From Eubacterium sp. AB3007 (lineage in GTDB: Bacteria; Bacillota; Clostridia; Peptostreptococcales; Anaerovoracaceae): a DNA stretch of 64,000 bases. Location: positions 620,001 to 684,000 of the forward strand of contig NZ_JIAD01000001.1 in the NCBI RefSeq assembly GCF_000688015.1, in the 5' to 3' direction. Position numbers and translations under genes: made by a program. The notes under the pieces were generated by a model. It ran no database searches. It worked only from the letters and a program-made list of their open reading frames with translations, and was not told where the DNA came from. Of this stretch, positions 25,734 to 35,449 are shown one piece after another. Each line of letters begins with the position of its first letter. The stretch's first letter is position 1.

Positions 25734-26384
25734 CTATTCTATTCTTGGTACCAGCACATCGCGCCTACACTCTCCCATTAGCTGTACAGCCCCTGCCGTC
25801 ACTCCGTCCAGTTCTTCTCTGATGGCCTTTGCATCATCAGGGTCACAGACAAGATCGAAACAGACTACATCCGTATACTGGATATTCTCGATCCTCACAT
25901 CTGCTCCACTCGTCCCCGCACCAAACACATGGCTCTGAACCTTGTTAAAGGCTTTGTAATCGATTTTGAATGAGAAAACGGCCATTTCCTCAACATCACC
26001 AATTCCGGCGGCGAGAACGCCGATTTTGGCGCTGCTGGTATAGGCTCTCACAAGGCCCCCCGTCCCTAGTTTGATCCCGCCAAAATAACGGGTCACCATC
26101 AGGGCAACATTGGTCAGTCCTTCTGCCGCCAGATACTGGACCATGGGAGCCCCGGAAGTTCCCTGGGGTTCTCCATCATCACTGGCCCACTGGATCTGGG
26201 CTTTGTCGCCCAGCACCAGCGCAGGCACATTGTGGGTGGCATCGCGGTAGGTCTTGCGAATCTCCTCAAAAAACAGATCTGCCTCTTCTCTCGTCTCCAC
26301 AGGTCGGACATGGGTGATGAACCGGGATCGTTCGATAGTCTGTTCCGCCTCCCCCGGCCCCGTTACCGTGCTGTATCGTCTCAT
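25734..26384 (-). CDS. YigZ/IMPACT-family protein
   Basis: 216 residues. The N-terminal UPF0029/Impact domain has SRFITHV, ATHNVPALVLG, SDDGEPQGTSG and TRYFGGIKLGTGGLVRAY. A C-terminal ferredoxin-like domain follows. The family is linked to translation and ribosome binding in other organisms, but the exact bacterial role is not settled. Its ATG overlaps the hflX stop (ATGA). Last gene of the comM-to-yigZ run. Confidence 0.93.
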   Translation of the reverse strand: MRRYSTVTGPGEAEQTIERSRFITHVRPVETREEADLFFEEIRKTYRDATHNVPALVLGDKAQIQWASDDGEPQGTSGAPMVQYLAAEGLTNVALMVTRYFGGIKLGTGGLVRAYTSSAKIGVLAAGIGDVEEMAVFSFKIDYKAFNKVQSHVFGAGTSGADVRIENIQYTDVVCFDLVCDPDDAKAIREELDGVTAGAVQLMGECRRDVLVPRIE

Positions 26385-27661
26385 TCCTCTACCTCGTATT
26401 CCTTCAGCCTTCCCTGATCCTCTCCCGACACTTCTGCCTTGAGAAACGTTCCCTCCGCCCGGTACTCGGTATCCAGTACCCGGGCTTTCTCGTTCAGGTA
26501 CGCTACCACACTCCCTTTGTCATAGGGAATCAGGTAAGAGCAGACACTGGTCGCAAAGACCCGGTCGATGATCACCGCCAGCAGTTCGTCCATTCCCTCC
26601 CCGGTCCTGGCAGACACAAAGCAATTGGTGGTGCCGGGGGATGGCACCTGCATCTGCGGGGCGATGTCGATCTTGTTGAAGACCATCACCTTCTCCTTGC
26701 CGCCTGCGCCGATCTCTCCAAGGACCTTGTTGGTAACCGCGATCTGCATGTCATTATCCTGAAAAGAAGCATCCACTACGTGGAGCAGCAGGTCCGCCTC
26801 GGTGACTTCCTCCAGCGTTGCCTTGAATGCGTCCACCAGCGAGTGAGGCAACCGGCTCACAAAACCGACCGTATCCACCAGAATGAACTCGTGGTTTGCA
26901 TCAGGACGGATGCTCCTCTGCTGTGTATCCAGCGTGGCAAAGAGCATGTCCTTCTCTCGTACTGTCTTTTCTTCCTTGTCTACCTGGGAAAGGAAGCGGT
27001 TCATCAGAGCGGATTTCCCGGAATTGGTGTACCCTACCAGGGCAACCACGGGGATCCCGGAGCGCGTACGCCTGGAGCGCTGCACCCGACGGTTTTTCTT
27101 GACCTTGGCCAGTTCTGCGCGGATATCATCCATCCTTCGTTCGATATGCCGACGGTCTGTCTCCAGTTTCTTCTCTCCCGGGCCGCGGGTTCCGATGCCG
27201 CCGCCCAGCCGGGACAAAGCCTTCCCCATGCCGGTGAGTCTGGGCATCCGATATGCAAGCTGTGCCAGCTCCACCTGTAGTTTGCCTTCGGCAGTCTCTG
27301 CTCTGGCAGCAAATATATCCAGGATCAGGATCGTTCGGTCAATTACCTTGACCCCGAAGGCTTCCTCCAGGTTCCGCAGCTGCATACCTGTCAACTCGTC
27401 GTTGAAGATCACCAGATCGGCTTCCATACTGTCGACCAGTTCTGTGATCTCCTCTACCTTGCCCTTTCCGATCAGCGTAGCCGTATTGGGCCTGGGAAGT
27501 GACTGGATAGTCTCGCCGATCACTTCAACACAAGCAGCCCCGGCTAACCCCCGGAGCTCCTCCATGGAATAAGTGATGTCCTCAGAAAGAGCGAGCCCTA
27601 CCAGGATCGCTCTTGGACGCTCTTCTTCCAGTACCTGATTGTCCTCTGAAAAACGCAGCAT
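26381..27661 (-). CDS. hflX: Ribosome-associated GTPase HflX
   Basis: Splits stalled or hibernating 70S ribosomes. The N-terminal domain has PNTATLIGKGKVEEI and DELTGMQLRNLEE. A linker with GGGIGTRGPGEKKLETDRR and a coiled coil follows. The G domain has GYTNSGKSALMN (G1), DTVGFVSRLPH (G3) and NKID (G4). 426 residues, normal. It lies 19 nt after codY. Confidence 0.96.
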   Translation of the reverse strand: MLRFSEDNQVLEEERPRAILVGLALSEDITYSMEELRGLAGAACVEVIGETIQSLPRPNTATLIGKGKVEEITELVDSMEADLVIFNDELTGMQLRNLEEAFGVKVIDRTILILDIFAARAETAEGKLQVELAQLAYRMPRLTGMGKALSRLGGGIGTRGPGEKKLETDRRHIERRMDDIRAELAKVKKNRRVQRSRRTRSGIPVVALVGYTNSGKSALMNRFLSQVDKEEKTVREKDMLFATLDTQQRSIRPDANHEFILVDTVGFVSRLPHSLVDAFKATLEEVTEADLLLHVVDASFQDNDMQIAVTNKVLGEIGAGGKEKVMVFNKIDIAPQMQVPSPGTTNCFVSARTGEGMDELLAVIIDRVFATSVCSYLIPYDKGSVVAYLNEKARVLDTEYRAEGTFLKAEVSGEDQGRLKEYEVEE

Positions 27662-27680
27662 TCTCTACTCTACCCGATCA

Positions 27681-28457
27681 TCAGATGTCGATCTTGTTGA
27701 TCTCACCGCGCAGAAATTCGTTGGTGATCTTGATCCGTGTGCCTTTCATGCCAAGGGACCTCGACTCGATCACTCCGGCACTTTCCAGCTTACGCAGCGC
27801 ATTGACGATCACGGAACGGGTGATGCCGGACTTGTCGGCGATCTTGCTGGCCACCAGCAGCCCCTCGTCCCCTTCCAGTTCCGCAAAGATCTTGGTGACC
27901 GCATCCAGCTCCGAGAAGGAAAGCGTCTCCAGCGCCATGCTGACAGCGTTCCGTTCCCGGCTGTCTGCTTCCTCCTCCAGTGTCTTCCCTTTGGCCACTT
28001 CCAGGCCAATGACAGTAGCACCGTATTCACAGATGGCGATGTCCTCATCATCGTAGGCATGGTCCGGACGTGCCAGCAGCAGCGTTGCCATGCGTTTTCC
28101 ACCGAAGATGATCGGCACGATCACATGGTATTTGCTGGCAAGTTCGTAGTTGTCGCCGTAGACTTCCTTGATACTGTCGTAGATCAGGTTGGCCCTGGTC
28201 TCTCTCATTTCCAGGAAACGATCGTTGTACAGACTCGGCAGTCTCACCTTCCCGTTATCGTCCAGTTCCAACGGGGCTTCCTCGCCGGGGCTGTACTTCG
28301 CTGCCAGAAGCTTTCCGGACTTGCTGAGAATGTAGACATTCGATTCCAGCATCTCGCTGATAATCACACAAAGCTCGTCGAAAGATACCAACCCAGTCGT
28401 GCTCTCCGACAAAGTGAGATTCAGCCTTCTGATCCTTTCTAATATTTTCTTGCTCAT
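27681..28457 (-). CDS. codY: GTP/branched-chain amino acid sensor CodY
   Basis: Global repressor of nutrient-limitation genes in Bacillota. The N-terminal GAF domain senses Ile/Leu/Val; the C-terminal winged helix binds DNA. The strongest evidence is the near-invariant HTH segment ASKIADKSGITRSVI followed by LESAGVIESRSLGMKGT. 258 residues. It sits directly downstream of hslVU, as in Bacillus. Confidence 0.97.
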   Translation of the reverse strand: MSKKILERIRRLNLTLSESTTGLVSFDELCVIISEMLESNVYILSKSGKLLAAKYSPGEEAPLELDDNGKVRLPSLYNDRFLEMRETRANLIYDSIKEVYGDNYELASKYHVIVPIIFGGKRMATLLLARPDHAYDDEDIAICEYGATVIGLEVAKGKTLEEEADSRERNAVSMALETLSFSELDAVTKIFAELEGDEGLLVASKIADKSGITRSVIVNALRKLESAGVIESRSLGMKGTRIKITNEFLRGEINKIDI

Positions 28458-28475
28458 GAAAACCTTCTTTCTTTG

Positions 28476-29924
28476 CTATAGAATATACTTATCCACGTCA
28501 TCTCTGCGGATCGTATCTTCAAACTTGTCTCGTACAAAGTCCCGGTCTATGACGATCTTTCCATCCTCTCCTTCCGGGATCTCGAAGGAAATATCCTCCA
28601 ACAGCATTTCCAGGATGGTATGGAGCCTTCTGGCACCGATATTCTCCGTCTGTTCATTCATCAGGAAAGACATCTCCGCGATCTCATCGATGGCATCCTC
28701 TGTGAATTCCAGATCCAGTCCCTCGGTGGATAGGAGCGCCTTATGTTGTTTGGTGATGGCATTCTCCGGCACCGTCAGGATCTTCACAAAAGCGTCCTTG
28801 TCGAGATTCTCTAGTTCCACCCGGATAGGGAAGCGTCCCTGTAACTCAGGGATCAGATCTGTCGGTTTAGCCGTATGGAACGCTCCTGCCCCGATGAACA
28901 GAATGTGATCCGTCTTCAGTGGACCGTACTTGGTGTTCACCACGCTGCCTTCCACGATGGGAAGGATGTCCCGCTGCACGCCCTCTCTGGACACATCTGC
29001 GCCGGAGGTATACCGACTTCCTGAAGCGATCTTGTCAATCTCATCGATAAAGATGATTCCGTTCTGTTCCGCGTTCTCCACCGCCTCGTCCGTCACCTGA
29101 TCCATATCCAACAGGTTCTGAGCCTCCTGCTCCCGCAAGATCTTCCGCGCGTCCTTCACTCGCATGTTCTTCCTGCGAGTTTTCTTGGGCATCATGTCCC
29201 CAAAGATGTTTCCGATGGCAATGCTCATCCCCTGTTCACTCATATCCAGCTGATTGCCTCTGGGAGCTTCTTCGACCTCAATTTCCACGAACTGATCCTC
29301 CAGAAGTCCCTTCCGAAGCTGGTCGCGCACCTGGTCTCTGGCCATCTCCACATCAGTGGATTCCGGAGTGTTTGCCGCTTCCTCCTGTTTTCTGGCCTGT
29401 TCCTGCTCGTAGAGCTGCTTCTGACTGGGGTACCCACCGGAATTCAGAATGGAATCAAAGATATTCCCCACCGGCTTCTGGGTCGGCTTCTGCTTGTGCT
29501 TCCCCGGAATCATGGCCTCGACGATCTTGTCCTCTGCCATGCGATCTGCGATGTCATACTTCTCCTTTAGTTTCTCTGCCTTGGTGATACGGATGGATGC
29601 CTCTGCCAGATCACGGATCATAGAATCCACGTCACGTCCCACATAACCCACTTCCGTGAACTTCGTAGCCTCGACCTTCACAAAAGGAGCTTTCATGAGT
29701 TTGGCAAGTCTCCTTGCGATCTCTGTTTTACCACAACCGGTAGGTCCCATCATGAGGATGTTCTTCGGGGTAATCTCCTCCCGCATCTCCTCCGGCAACA
29801 GGCTTCTTCTGTATCTGTTACGCAGGGCGATGGCGACGGATTTCTTGGCCTCGTCCTGGCCGATGATGTACTTGTCCAGTTCTGCGACGATCTCCTTCGG
29901 CGTCATACTCTGAATCTTAGGCAT
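28476..29924 (-). CDS. hslU: HslU ATPase (ClpY) of the HslUV protease
   Basis: AAA+ unfoldase that feeds HslV. Walker [30 protein letters not shown] pore loop, Walker [12 protein letters not shown], sensor GARRLHT, C-terminal DKYIL tail that docks into HslV. Start ATG 29924 (MPKIQSMTP) overlaps hslV by 8 nt and has GGAGGTGAG upstream; an ATG 63 codons earlier lies within hslV and is rejected. 482 residues. Confidence 0.97.
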   Translation of the reverse strand: MPKIQSMTPKEIVAELDKYIIGQDEAKKSVAIALRNRYRRSLLPEEMREEITPKNILMMGPTGCGKTEIARRLAKLMKAPFVKVEATKFTEVGYVGRDVDSMIRDLAEASIRITKAEKLKEKYDIADRMAEDKIVEAMIPGKHKQKPTQKPVGNIFDSILNSGGYPSQKQLYEQEQARKQEEAANTPESTDVEMARDQVRDQLRKGLLEDQFVEIEVEEAPRGNQLDMSEQGMSIAIGNIFGDMMPKKTRRKNMRVKDARKILREQEAQNLLDMDQVTDEAVENAEQNGIIFIDEIDKIASGSRYTSGADVSREGVQRDILPIVEGSVVNTKYGPLKTDHILFIGAGAFHTAKPTDLIPELQGRFPIRVELENLDKDAFVKILTVPENAITKQHKALLSTEGLDLEFTEDAIDEIAEMSFLMNEQTENIGARRLHTILEMLLEDISFEIPEGEDGKIVIDRDFVRDKFEDTIRRDDVDKYIL

Positions 29925-30474
29925 CCTGCTCACCTCCCAGTTTCTCCACAGTGATGTGGTCGTTGGTGTACACGCAGATCGACGAGGCAATGCGCAGGGA
30001 TTCCCTGACGATGTCCTCCGCTGCCATATCCGTGTGGTTGAACAAAGCATTCGCAGCGGAATAGGCATAATTGCCGCCGCTTCCGATGGCGACAAAATCC
30101 TGATCCGGAGCAATCACCTCGCCGTTTCCGGAGATGATCAGCATCTCATCCCTGTCTACAACGATCATCAGCGCTTCCAGACTACGCATACCCTGATCGG
30201 ATCGCCAGAGCTGCGCAAGGTCCACAGCGGCCCGCTTCAGGTTGCCACCGTGCTCCTCCAGTTTCTTCTCGAACTTCTCTGTCAACGAGAAGGCATCAGC
30301 TACAGACCCGGCAAAGCCTGTCAACACCTTCCCTTTGAATATCTTCTTGACCTTGACCGCCCCATTCTTCATGATGGCAGTCTCTCCCATCGTCACCTGT
30401 CCGTCGCCACCGATGGCAACGTCCTCAGGTCCGCGGCGAACCGCACAGATGGTGGTCGCATGCAGTTGAATCAT
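29917..30474 (-). CDS. hslV: HslV peptidase (ClpQ)
   Basis: Proteasome-like N-terminal nucleophile peptidase. [15 protein letters not shown] suggests a short propeptide before the catalytic Thr; [22 protein letters not shown] and SGNGEVI follow. 185 residues. The family member in Bacillus uses Ser at this place; Thr here is the commoner form. Confidence 0.96.
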   Translation of the reverse strand: MIQLHATTICAVRRGPEDVAIGGDGQVTMGETAIMKNGAVKVKKIFKGKVLTGFAGSVADAFSLTEKFEKKLEEHGGNLKRAAVDLAQLWRSDQGMRSLEALMIVVDRDEMLIISGNGEVIAPDQDFVAIGSGGNYAYSAANALFNHTDMAAEDIVRESLRIASSICVYTNDHITVEKLGGEQDA

Positions 30475-30501
30475 TGGTATTCTCCTCCTTATCTACCTCT
30501 A

Positions 30502-32586
30502 TCAGTCGTCCTGTGTTGTTCTTTCTTTATAGTTACACTCTGCATTCCCACAGACAAGGGTGATGCCGCTGCGGGTCCTTCTCTCCGTGAGATACTCCCC
30601 GCATTTTGGACACTTCCTGTCTACCGGCTTATTCCAATATACCTTTGTGCAATCGGGATACCCGCTGCACCCATAGAATAACTTGCCCCGGCGACTGCGT
30701 TTCTCTACGATATCCTTGCCGCAATCCGGACACTTCACCCCGATGCTCTTCACAATGGGCTCTGTGGTCTTACACTCCGGATAGCCGCTGCAGGCGATGA
30801 ATTCTCCAAAACGTCCGCTCTTGATCACCATGGGCTTGCCGCATACAGGGCAGTTCTTGCCTGCAGGCCGGTCCTCCACAACGATCTTCTCGATGTCTTC
30901 GTCTGCTTTCTTCAGTTCCTTCTCGAAGGGACCGTAGAAATCACGGATGATCGACTTCCACTCGATCCCATTGAATTCCACCTCATCCAGCTGGTCCTCC
31001 ATCCTGGCCGTGAAATCCACATCCACGATGTTGCGGAAGTACTTCTCCATGAGTTCTGTCACCGTAAATCCCAGATCCGTTGGAACCAGTGATTTCTTTT
31101 CTTTCTTAACATACTTGCGATCCGTCAGTGTACCAACGATCGGTGCGTAGGTACTCGGTCTGCCGATGTTCTTCTCCTCAAGTTCCTTCACCAGACTGGC
31201 CTCGGTGAAACGCGGCGGCGGAGTGGTGAAATTCTGTTCGTGCTTCAGTTCCTTCAGAACGAGAGTCTCTCCTGCCTCAAGCGGTGGGAGCACGGTGTCC
31301 TTGTCCTTGTCATTACTGTACTTGTAGACCATCTGGTAGCCTGGAAAGAGGAGTTTTCGTCCGGTCGCCCGCAGATCATAAGCGCCATTTCCGATCTCGA
31401 CCTGCATACTATCGTACTTGGCCGGCGCCATCTGGCTGGCCATAAATCTGGTCCAGATAAGCTTGTAAAGCCGGAACTGGTCGCGGTCCAGCTTGTCCTC
31501 GATCATCTCCGGAACCAGCTCTATATTCGCCGGACGGATCGCCTCGTGGGCATCCTGGATCTCTTTCTTCCGGTTGGAGAACACGTTGTTTGCGTGGTAC
31601 TCCTTCCCGTAATTCTCTGTGATATAGGTTTCTGCTGCGGCTCTGGCCTCCGCAGAAACGCGTACCGAATCCGTTCTCAGGTAGGTGATCAGACCGGTGG
31701 TGCCGCCTTTCCGACCCAGATCCAGCCCCTCGTATAGTTGCTGGGCTACCCGCATGGTCTTACGGGTATTGAAATTCAGCCTGGAGGAGGCCTCCTGCTG
31801 CAGACTGCTTGTGGTGAATGGCGCATATGGCCGTTTGGAGCGTGGCTTCTCGGTCACACTCTTCACAACGTATTCGCCTTTCGCAAGGTCATCGAGAACC
31901 CTCTCACAGCTCGCCTGATCAGGAATCCTGAGTTTCTCCCCTTCCTTGCCGATGAGCTTGGCGTTGAAAGTTTTCCGTTCCTTGGTAAAATCTGCGGATA
32001 TGTTCCAGTACTCTTCTGGCACAAAACTCTGGATCTCCCTCTCCCTGTCACAGATGATCTTCAGAGCCGCCGACTGCACTCTGCCTGCAGACAATCCTCG
32101 GCGGATTTTCCGCCAGAGAAGTGGACTGATCTGGTATCCCACCAGTCTGTCCAGTACACGTCTCGCCTGTTGCGCATCCACCAACTCCTGGTCGATCTTG
32201 CGGGGGTGCTTGATTGCTTCCTTGATCTTGGCTTTTGTGATCTCATTGAATTCGATCCGGCACTCCTCCTGGGGATCAATTCCCAGAAGAAAGGCAAGAT
32301 GCCAGGAAATGGCCTCGCCTTCCCGGTCCGGGTCGGTTGCCAGGTAGACACGGGATGCCTTCTTGGCTTCCTTCTTGAGTTCCTTGATGATGTCGCCCTT
32401 CCCGCGGATGGAAATATAGTCAGGTTCGAAATCGTTTCCGATATCAATGCCAAGTTTACTCTTGGGAAGATCCCTGACATGCCCCACAGATGCCACGACC
32501 TTATATGTTGAACCGAGATACCTGCCGATGGTCTTTGCCTTGGATGGCGACTCGACGATCACCAGTTTCTTTTTCGTAGTTGCCAT
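30502..32586 (-). CDS. topA: DNA topoisomerase I
   Basis: Relaxes negative supercoils. The Toprim domain begins KKLVIVESPSKAKTIGRYL, with DPDREGEAISWHL. The active-site Tyr is in GLITYLRTDSVRVS. Three C-terminal Cys4 zinc fingers begin CPVCGKPM, CPDCGKDI and CPKCGEYL. 694 residues, normal. Between dprA and hslV; the Bacillus neighbours trmFO and xerC are absent here. Confidence 0.98.
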   Translation of the reverse strand: MATTKKKLVIVESPSKAKTIGRYLGSTYKVVASVGHVRDLPKSKLGIDIGNDFEPDYISIRGKGDIIKELKKEAKKASRVYLATDPDREGEAISWHLAFLLGIDPQEECRIEFNEITKAKIKEAIKHPRKIDQELVDAQQARRVLDRLVGYQISPLLWRKIRRGLSAGRVQSAALKIICDREREIQSFVPEEYWNISADFTKERKTFNAKLIGKEGEKLRIPDQASCERVLDDLAKGEYVVKSVTEKPRSKRPYAPFTTSSLQQEASSRLNFNTRKTMRVAQQLYEGLDLGRKGGTTGLITYLRTDSVRVSAEARAAAETYITENYGKEYHANNVFSNRKKEIQDAHEAIRPANIELVPEMIEDKLDRDQFRLYKLIWTRFMASQMAPAKYDSMQVEIGNGAYDLRATGRKLLFPGYQMVYKYSNDKDKDTVLPPLEAGETLVLKELKHEQNFTTPPPRFTEASLVKELEEKNIGRPSTYAPIVGTLTDRKYVKKEKKSLVPTDLGFTVTELMEKYFRNIVDVDFTARMEDQLDEVEFNGIEWKSIIRDFYGPFEKELKKADEDIEKIVVEDRPAGKNCPVCGKPMVIKSGRFGEFIACSGYPECKTTEPIVKSIGVKCPDCGKDIVEKRSRRGKLFYGCSGYPDCTKVYWNKPVDRKCPKCGEYLTERRTRSGITLVCGNAECNYKERTTQDD

Positions 32587-32604
32587 AATTTACCTCTATT
32601 ACAG

Positions 32605-33501
32605 TTATTCGTTATAATTTTTCCACAATTCAGACGTTGTGTCAACATCTATTTTACTAATGTACACTTCGTCCATGGATGTGACGACCAGTCCCTTGAT
32701 CTCCAGGAGCGTGACCAGTCCGTTCACCATCTGCGGTGCCAACAGGGTTTCCGCATACAGTCGGTTCATGGTGACCGACCCATATCGGGCGACGATCCCG
32801 TAGACGGTCTTCTCGTCCTCTCCCAGCAAAGGTAGGACAGTTTCCACATTCACCGGATCCAGACTCATGTCCCGGAGCACTTGCCCTGGATCTGTGAGCA
32901 GGATCGCCCCCTCCTGGATCAGCTTATTACATCCCATACTGTTTTCGCTGAGTATGCTTCCGGGGACAGCATAGACCTCCTTGTTCTGCTCCAGTGCATG
33001 TTCCGCAGTGATCAACGCCCCGGACCTGCCGCTTGCTTCTGTAATCACCACTGCCTCGCTAATGCCGCTGATGATACGATTTCTCTGCGGGAACTGCCAC
33101 TGGACCGGTGGTACCCCATCCGGATATTCAGAGAGAATCAGCCCCTTCTCCAGGATCTCCCTGTACAGCGGTCTGTTGCTCCTGGGGTAGCAGACATCCA
33201 CCCCACATCCCAGAACAGCGATGGTCTTGCCACCGATCGAAAGTGCGCTCCGATGGGCGACTGCATCGATCCCTCTGGCCATGCCGCTGACCACCGTTAA
33301 CCCTGCCCTGGCTGCGGCAGAGGCGATGCGCTTCGTGATCTCCACCCCGTATGGTGTACATTTTCGGCTTCCGCAGATTGCGATACACCTGCTCTCCAGA
33401 AGAGACAATTCTCCGCTATAATATAACTGTTCCGGCTTATTGTCAAATGGAAGAAGCGAAATCGGGTACTGCGGATCGCCAATTCTGATCATCTCACTCA
33501 T
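32605..33501 (-). CDS. dprA: DNA-processing protein DprA
   Basis: Loads RecA on incoming single strands during transformation. The Rossmann-like domain has AICGSRKCTPYG, SGMARGIDAVAHRSAL, AVLGCGVDVCYP, PQRNRIISGIS and EASGRSGALITAEHALEQ, with a small C-terminal winged helix. About 298 residues. Start ATG 33501 (MSEMIRIG) has GGGAGGG upstream and overlaps the comM stop by 8 nt. Confidence 0.96.
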   Translation of the reverse strand: MSEMIRIGDPQYPISLLPFDNKPEQLYYSGELSLLESRCIAICGSRKCTPYGVEITKRIASAAARAGLTVVSGMARGIDAVAHRSALSIGGKTIAVLGCGVDVCYPRSNRPLYREILEKGLILSEYPDGVPPVQWQFPQRNRIISGISEAVVITEASGRSGALITAEHALEQNKEVYAVPGSILSENSMGCNKLIQEGAILLTDPGQVLRDMSLDPVNVETVLPLLGEDEKTVYGIVARYGSVTMNRLYAETLLAPQMVNGLVTLLEIKGLVVTSMDEVYISKIDVDTTSELWKNYNE

Positions 33502-35026
33502 GGTGTCCCTCCCTGTTATCCCGAAAACCGATGGCTTCCGCAAGATGACCGAAGGCGATGTCCTCTGCTCCATCCAGATCCGCAATGGTTCTGGCCACCT
33601 TCTGTACCTTCAGGAGGGTACGCGGATTCAGTCCCAGTGTCCGATACGCCTGCTGCAGAAAGGAACTGCACTCCTTGTCCAATCGTATATAGCGGCCGCA
33701 CTGACGTGGAGACATCTGACTGTTTACCCGGATCTCTTCATCTCTAAATCTTTTCTCCTGCATTCTTCTGGCCTGTATGACCATCTCTCTCATTTCTGCC
33801 GTAGAGGTGTTCTCTCCCCTGGTCAACGCCTCGTATCCCACAGGCTTGAGCCACAGGTGTATGTCGATCCTATCCATGATCGGGCCGGAGATCCTGGACT
33901 GATAGCGTCGCACCTCTGTCTCTGTGCAGACACATTCATGTTCCGGATCACCATAATATCCGCATTTACATGGGTTGGTGGCCGCCACCAGAAGGAAGTC
34001 CGCCGGATAGGTGAAACTGTCAGCCATCCTTGTGATCTCAATCTCCCTGGTTTCCAAAGGCTGCCGCAGGAGATCGATAGTCCCCCGGTCAAACTCGCAG
34101 AACTCATCCAGAAACAGCACACCTCGGTTCGCCAGAGTAATCTCTCCCGGTTTTGGGTACCCCCCTCCACCGATCAGTGCCGTCCTTGTGATCCCGTGAT
34201 ACGGCATACGAAAGGGACGCTGATCGATGTAGGGAAGACTGTCGCTCAACAAACCTGCCGCAGAATAGATCCTTGTTACCTCCATGATCTCCTCATAGGT
34301 CATTGCAGGCATGATCCCAGGGATCCTTTCTGCCAGCATGCTCTTGCCTGTGGAGGGACTTCCATACATGAGGATACCGTGATTTCCGGCTACCGCCACC
34401 ATGATAGCACGCTTCGCCTGTTCACAGCCTCTGACCTCTGCGAAATCCAGAAGCGTATCTGTGCTGGTGCATCCCTGATCCCTCACCTCTATAGGATCCA
34501 CCTTAGGAAGACGTGGACCTGTGCCACAGTGCCTTACCACAGACAGGAGATCCCTTGCTGCATAGATCTGCAGGTCCTTCAACAAAGAGGCCTCTCTTCT
34601 GTTCTCTTCCGGGACCACCACGCGCCGGATCCCACACTCCCGCATAGCCATCAGCGCAGGAAGCACACCGTTGACCCGGCGGATCCCCCCGTCCAGAGAA
34701 AGTTCCCCTACAAACGCGTACTCCGCCAGCTCCTCCGGCACCAGCTGACCAGAGGCGGCCAGAATTCCCATCGCCATAGGAAGATCCAGTATCGTTCCCC
34801 TCTTCCGAAAGTCCGCGGGCGACATATTGACGGTGAGCCGGCCCAGGGGATATTCCAACCCTGAGGACCGAATGGCAGCCCGAATCCTTTCCTTTGATTC
34901 CTTCACACCTGCATCCGCCAGACCCACGATGGTGAAGTGCGGCATTCCCTTGGTAACATCCGTCTCTACCACGATAGGAATCGCTTCGATCCCCTGCAGC
35001 GCCGCAGTATTGATCTTCGATAACAT
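33494..35026 (-). CDS. comM: YifB/ComM-family magnesium-chelatase-like AAA ATPase
   Basis: ComM is a helicase that promotes branch migration during natural transformation. Seen: LSKINTAALQGIEA start, Lon-like N-domain with VGLADAGVKESKERI, Walker A GSPSTGKSMLAERI, FLDEFCEF Walker B, and C-terminal RILKVARTIADLDG-type Mg_chelatase_C. About 510 residues from ATG 35026, after GGGGGGAT. It neighbours dprA. Confidence 0.95.
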   Translation of the reverse strand: MLSKINTAALQGIEAIPIVVETDVTKGMPHFTIVGLADAGVKESKERIRAAIRSSGLEYPLGRLTVNMSPADFRKRGTILDLPMAMGILAASGQLVPEELAEYAFVGELSLDGGIRRVNGVLPALMAMRECGIRRVVVPEENRREASLLKDLQIYAARDLLSVVRHCGTGPRLPKVDPIEVRDQGCTSTDTLLDFAEVRGCEQAKRAIMVAVAGNHGILMYGSPSTGKSMLAERIPGIMPAMTYEEIMEVTRIYSAAGLLSDSLPYIDQRPFRMPYHGITRTALIGGGGYPKPGEITLANRGVLFLDEFCEFDRGTIDLLRQPLETREIEITRMADSFTYPADFLLVAATNPCKCGYYGDPEHECVCTETEVRRYQSRISGPIMDRIDIHLWLKPVGYEALTRGENTSTAEMREMVIQARRMQEKRFRDEEIRVNSQMSPRQCGRYIRLDKECSSFLQQAYRTLGLNPRTLLKVQKVARTIADLDGAEDIAFGHLAEAIGFRDNREGHHE

Positions 35027-35040
35027 GCTTATCCCCCCTC

Positions 35041-35373
35041 TCAAAAAGCGTCCTCAATGATGTCTACCGTAACCTCCACTACCATGAACTGGCAGTTGGT
35101 CTCTCTCTGTCCGGTATGGCTCAAATACCACTGCGCACAGCGCCGGATCCTTGCCTGCTTCTCTCTGTTCACCGCTTCCCTGGGAAGGCCCAGCCTGCTA
35201 TCCATCCTGGTCTTTACTTCCACAAAATAAATCACTCCCGCTCTGGAACAGATCACATCGATCTCCCCAAAACGGCAGTGATAGTTCTTCTCGAGAATAG
35301 AGAACCCCCTGCTGTATAAAATCTGTACAGCCAGGTGTTCACCTCCCGCTCCCAATAATTTTCTGTCGACCAT
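35041..35373 (-). CDS. YraN-family (UPF0102) endonuclease-like protein
   Basis: 110 residues with the PD-(D/E)xK pattern: GEHLAVQIL, YHCRFGEIDVI and YFVEVKTRM. The family has a Holliday-junction-resolvase-like fold; the role is unproven. First gene of the comM-dprA-topA-hslVU-codY run. Confidence 0.93.
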   Translation of the reverse strand: MVDRKLLGAGGEHLAVQILYSRGFSILEKNYHCRFGEIDVICSRAGVIYFVEVKTRMDSRLGLPREAVNREKQARIRRCAQWYLSHTGQRETNCQFMVVEVTVDIIEDAF

Positions 35374-35418
35374 AGGTGATTCCTTTCCTATCCCTATGTT
35401 GCCGACGCCCCTGGTACT

Positions 35419-35447
35419 AAAATATAATCTTTACCATACCATGTCAA
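35419..35447 (-). promoter_or_regulatory. Promoter of the yraN-to-yigZ operon
   Basis: TTGACA (35442-35447) just past the HAD gene stop. The -10 is either TATTTT (35419-35424, 17-nt spacer) or TATATT (35421-35426, 15 nt). Confidence 0.55.
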
Positions 35448-35449
35448 GC

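Noticed and set aside
29925..30113. 63-codon upstream extension of hslU
   Set aside because: It lies wholly inside hslV in another frame; MPKIQSMTP is the family start.
33440..34864. 474-codon plus-strand frame opposite comM and dprA
   Set aside because: Shadow of comM; many His/Arg/Cys and no motif.
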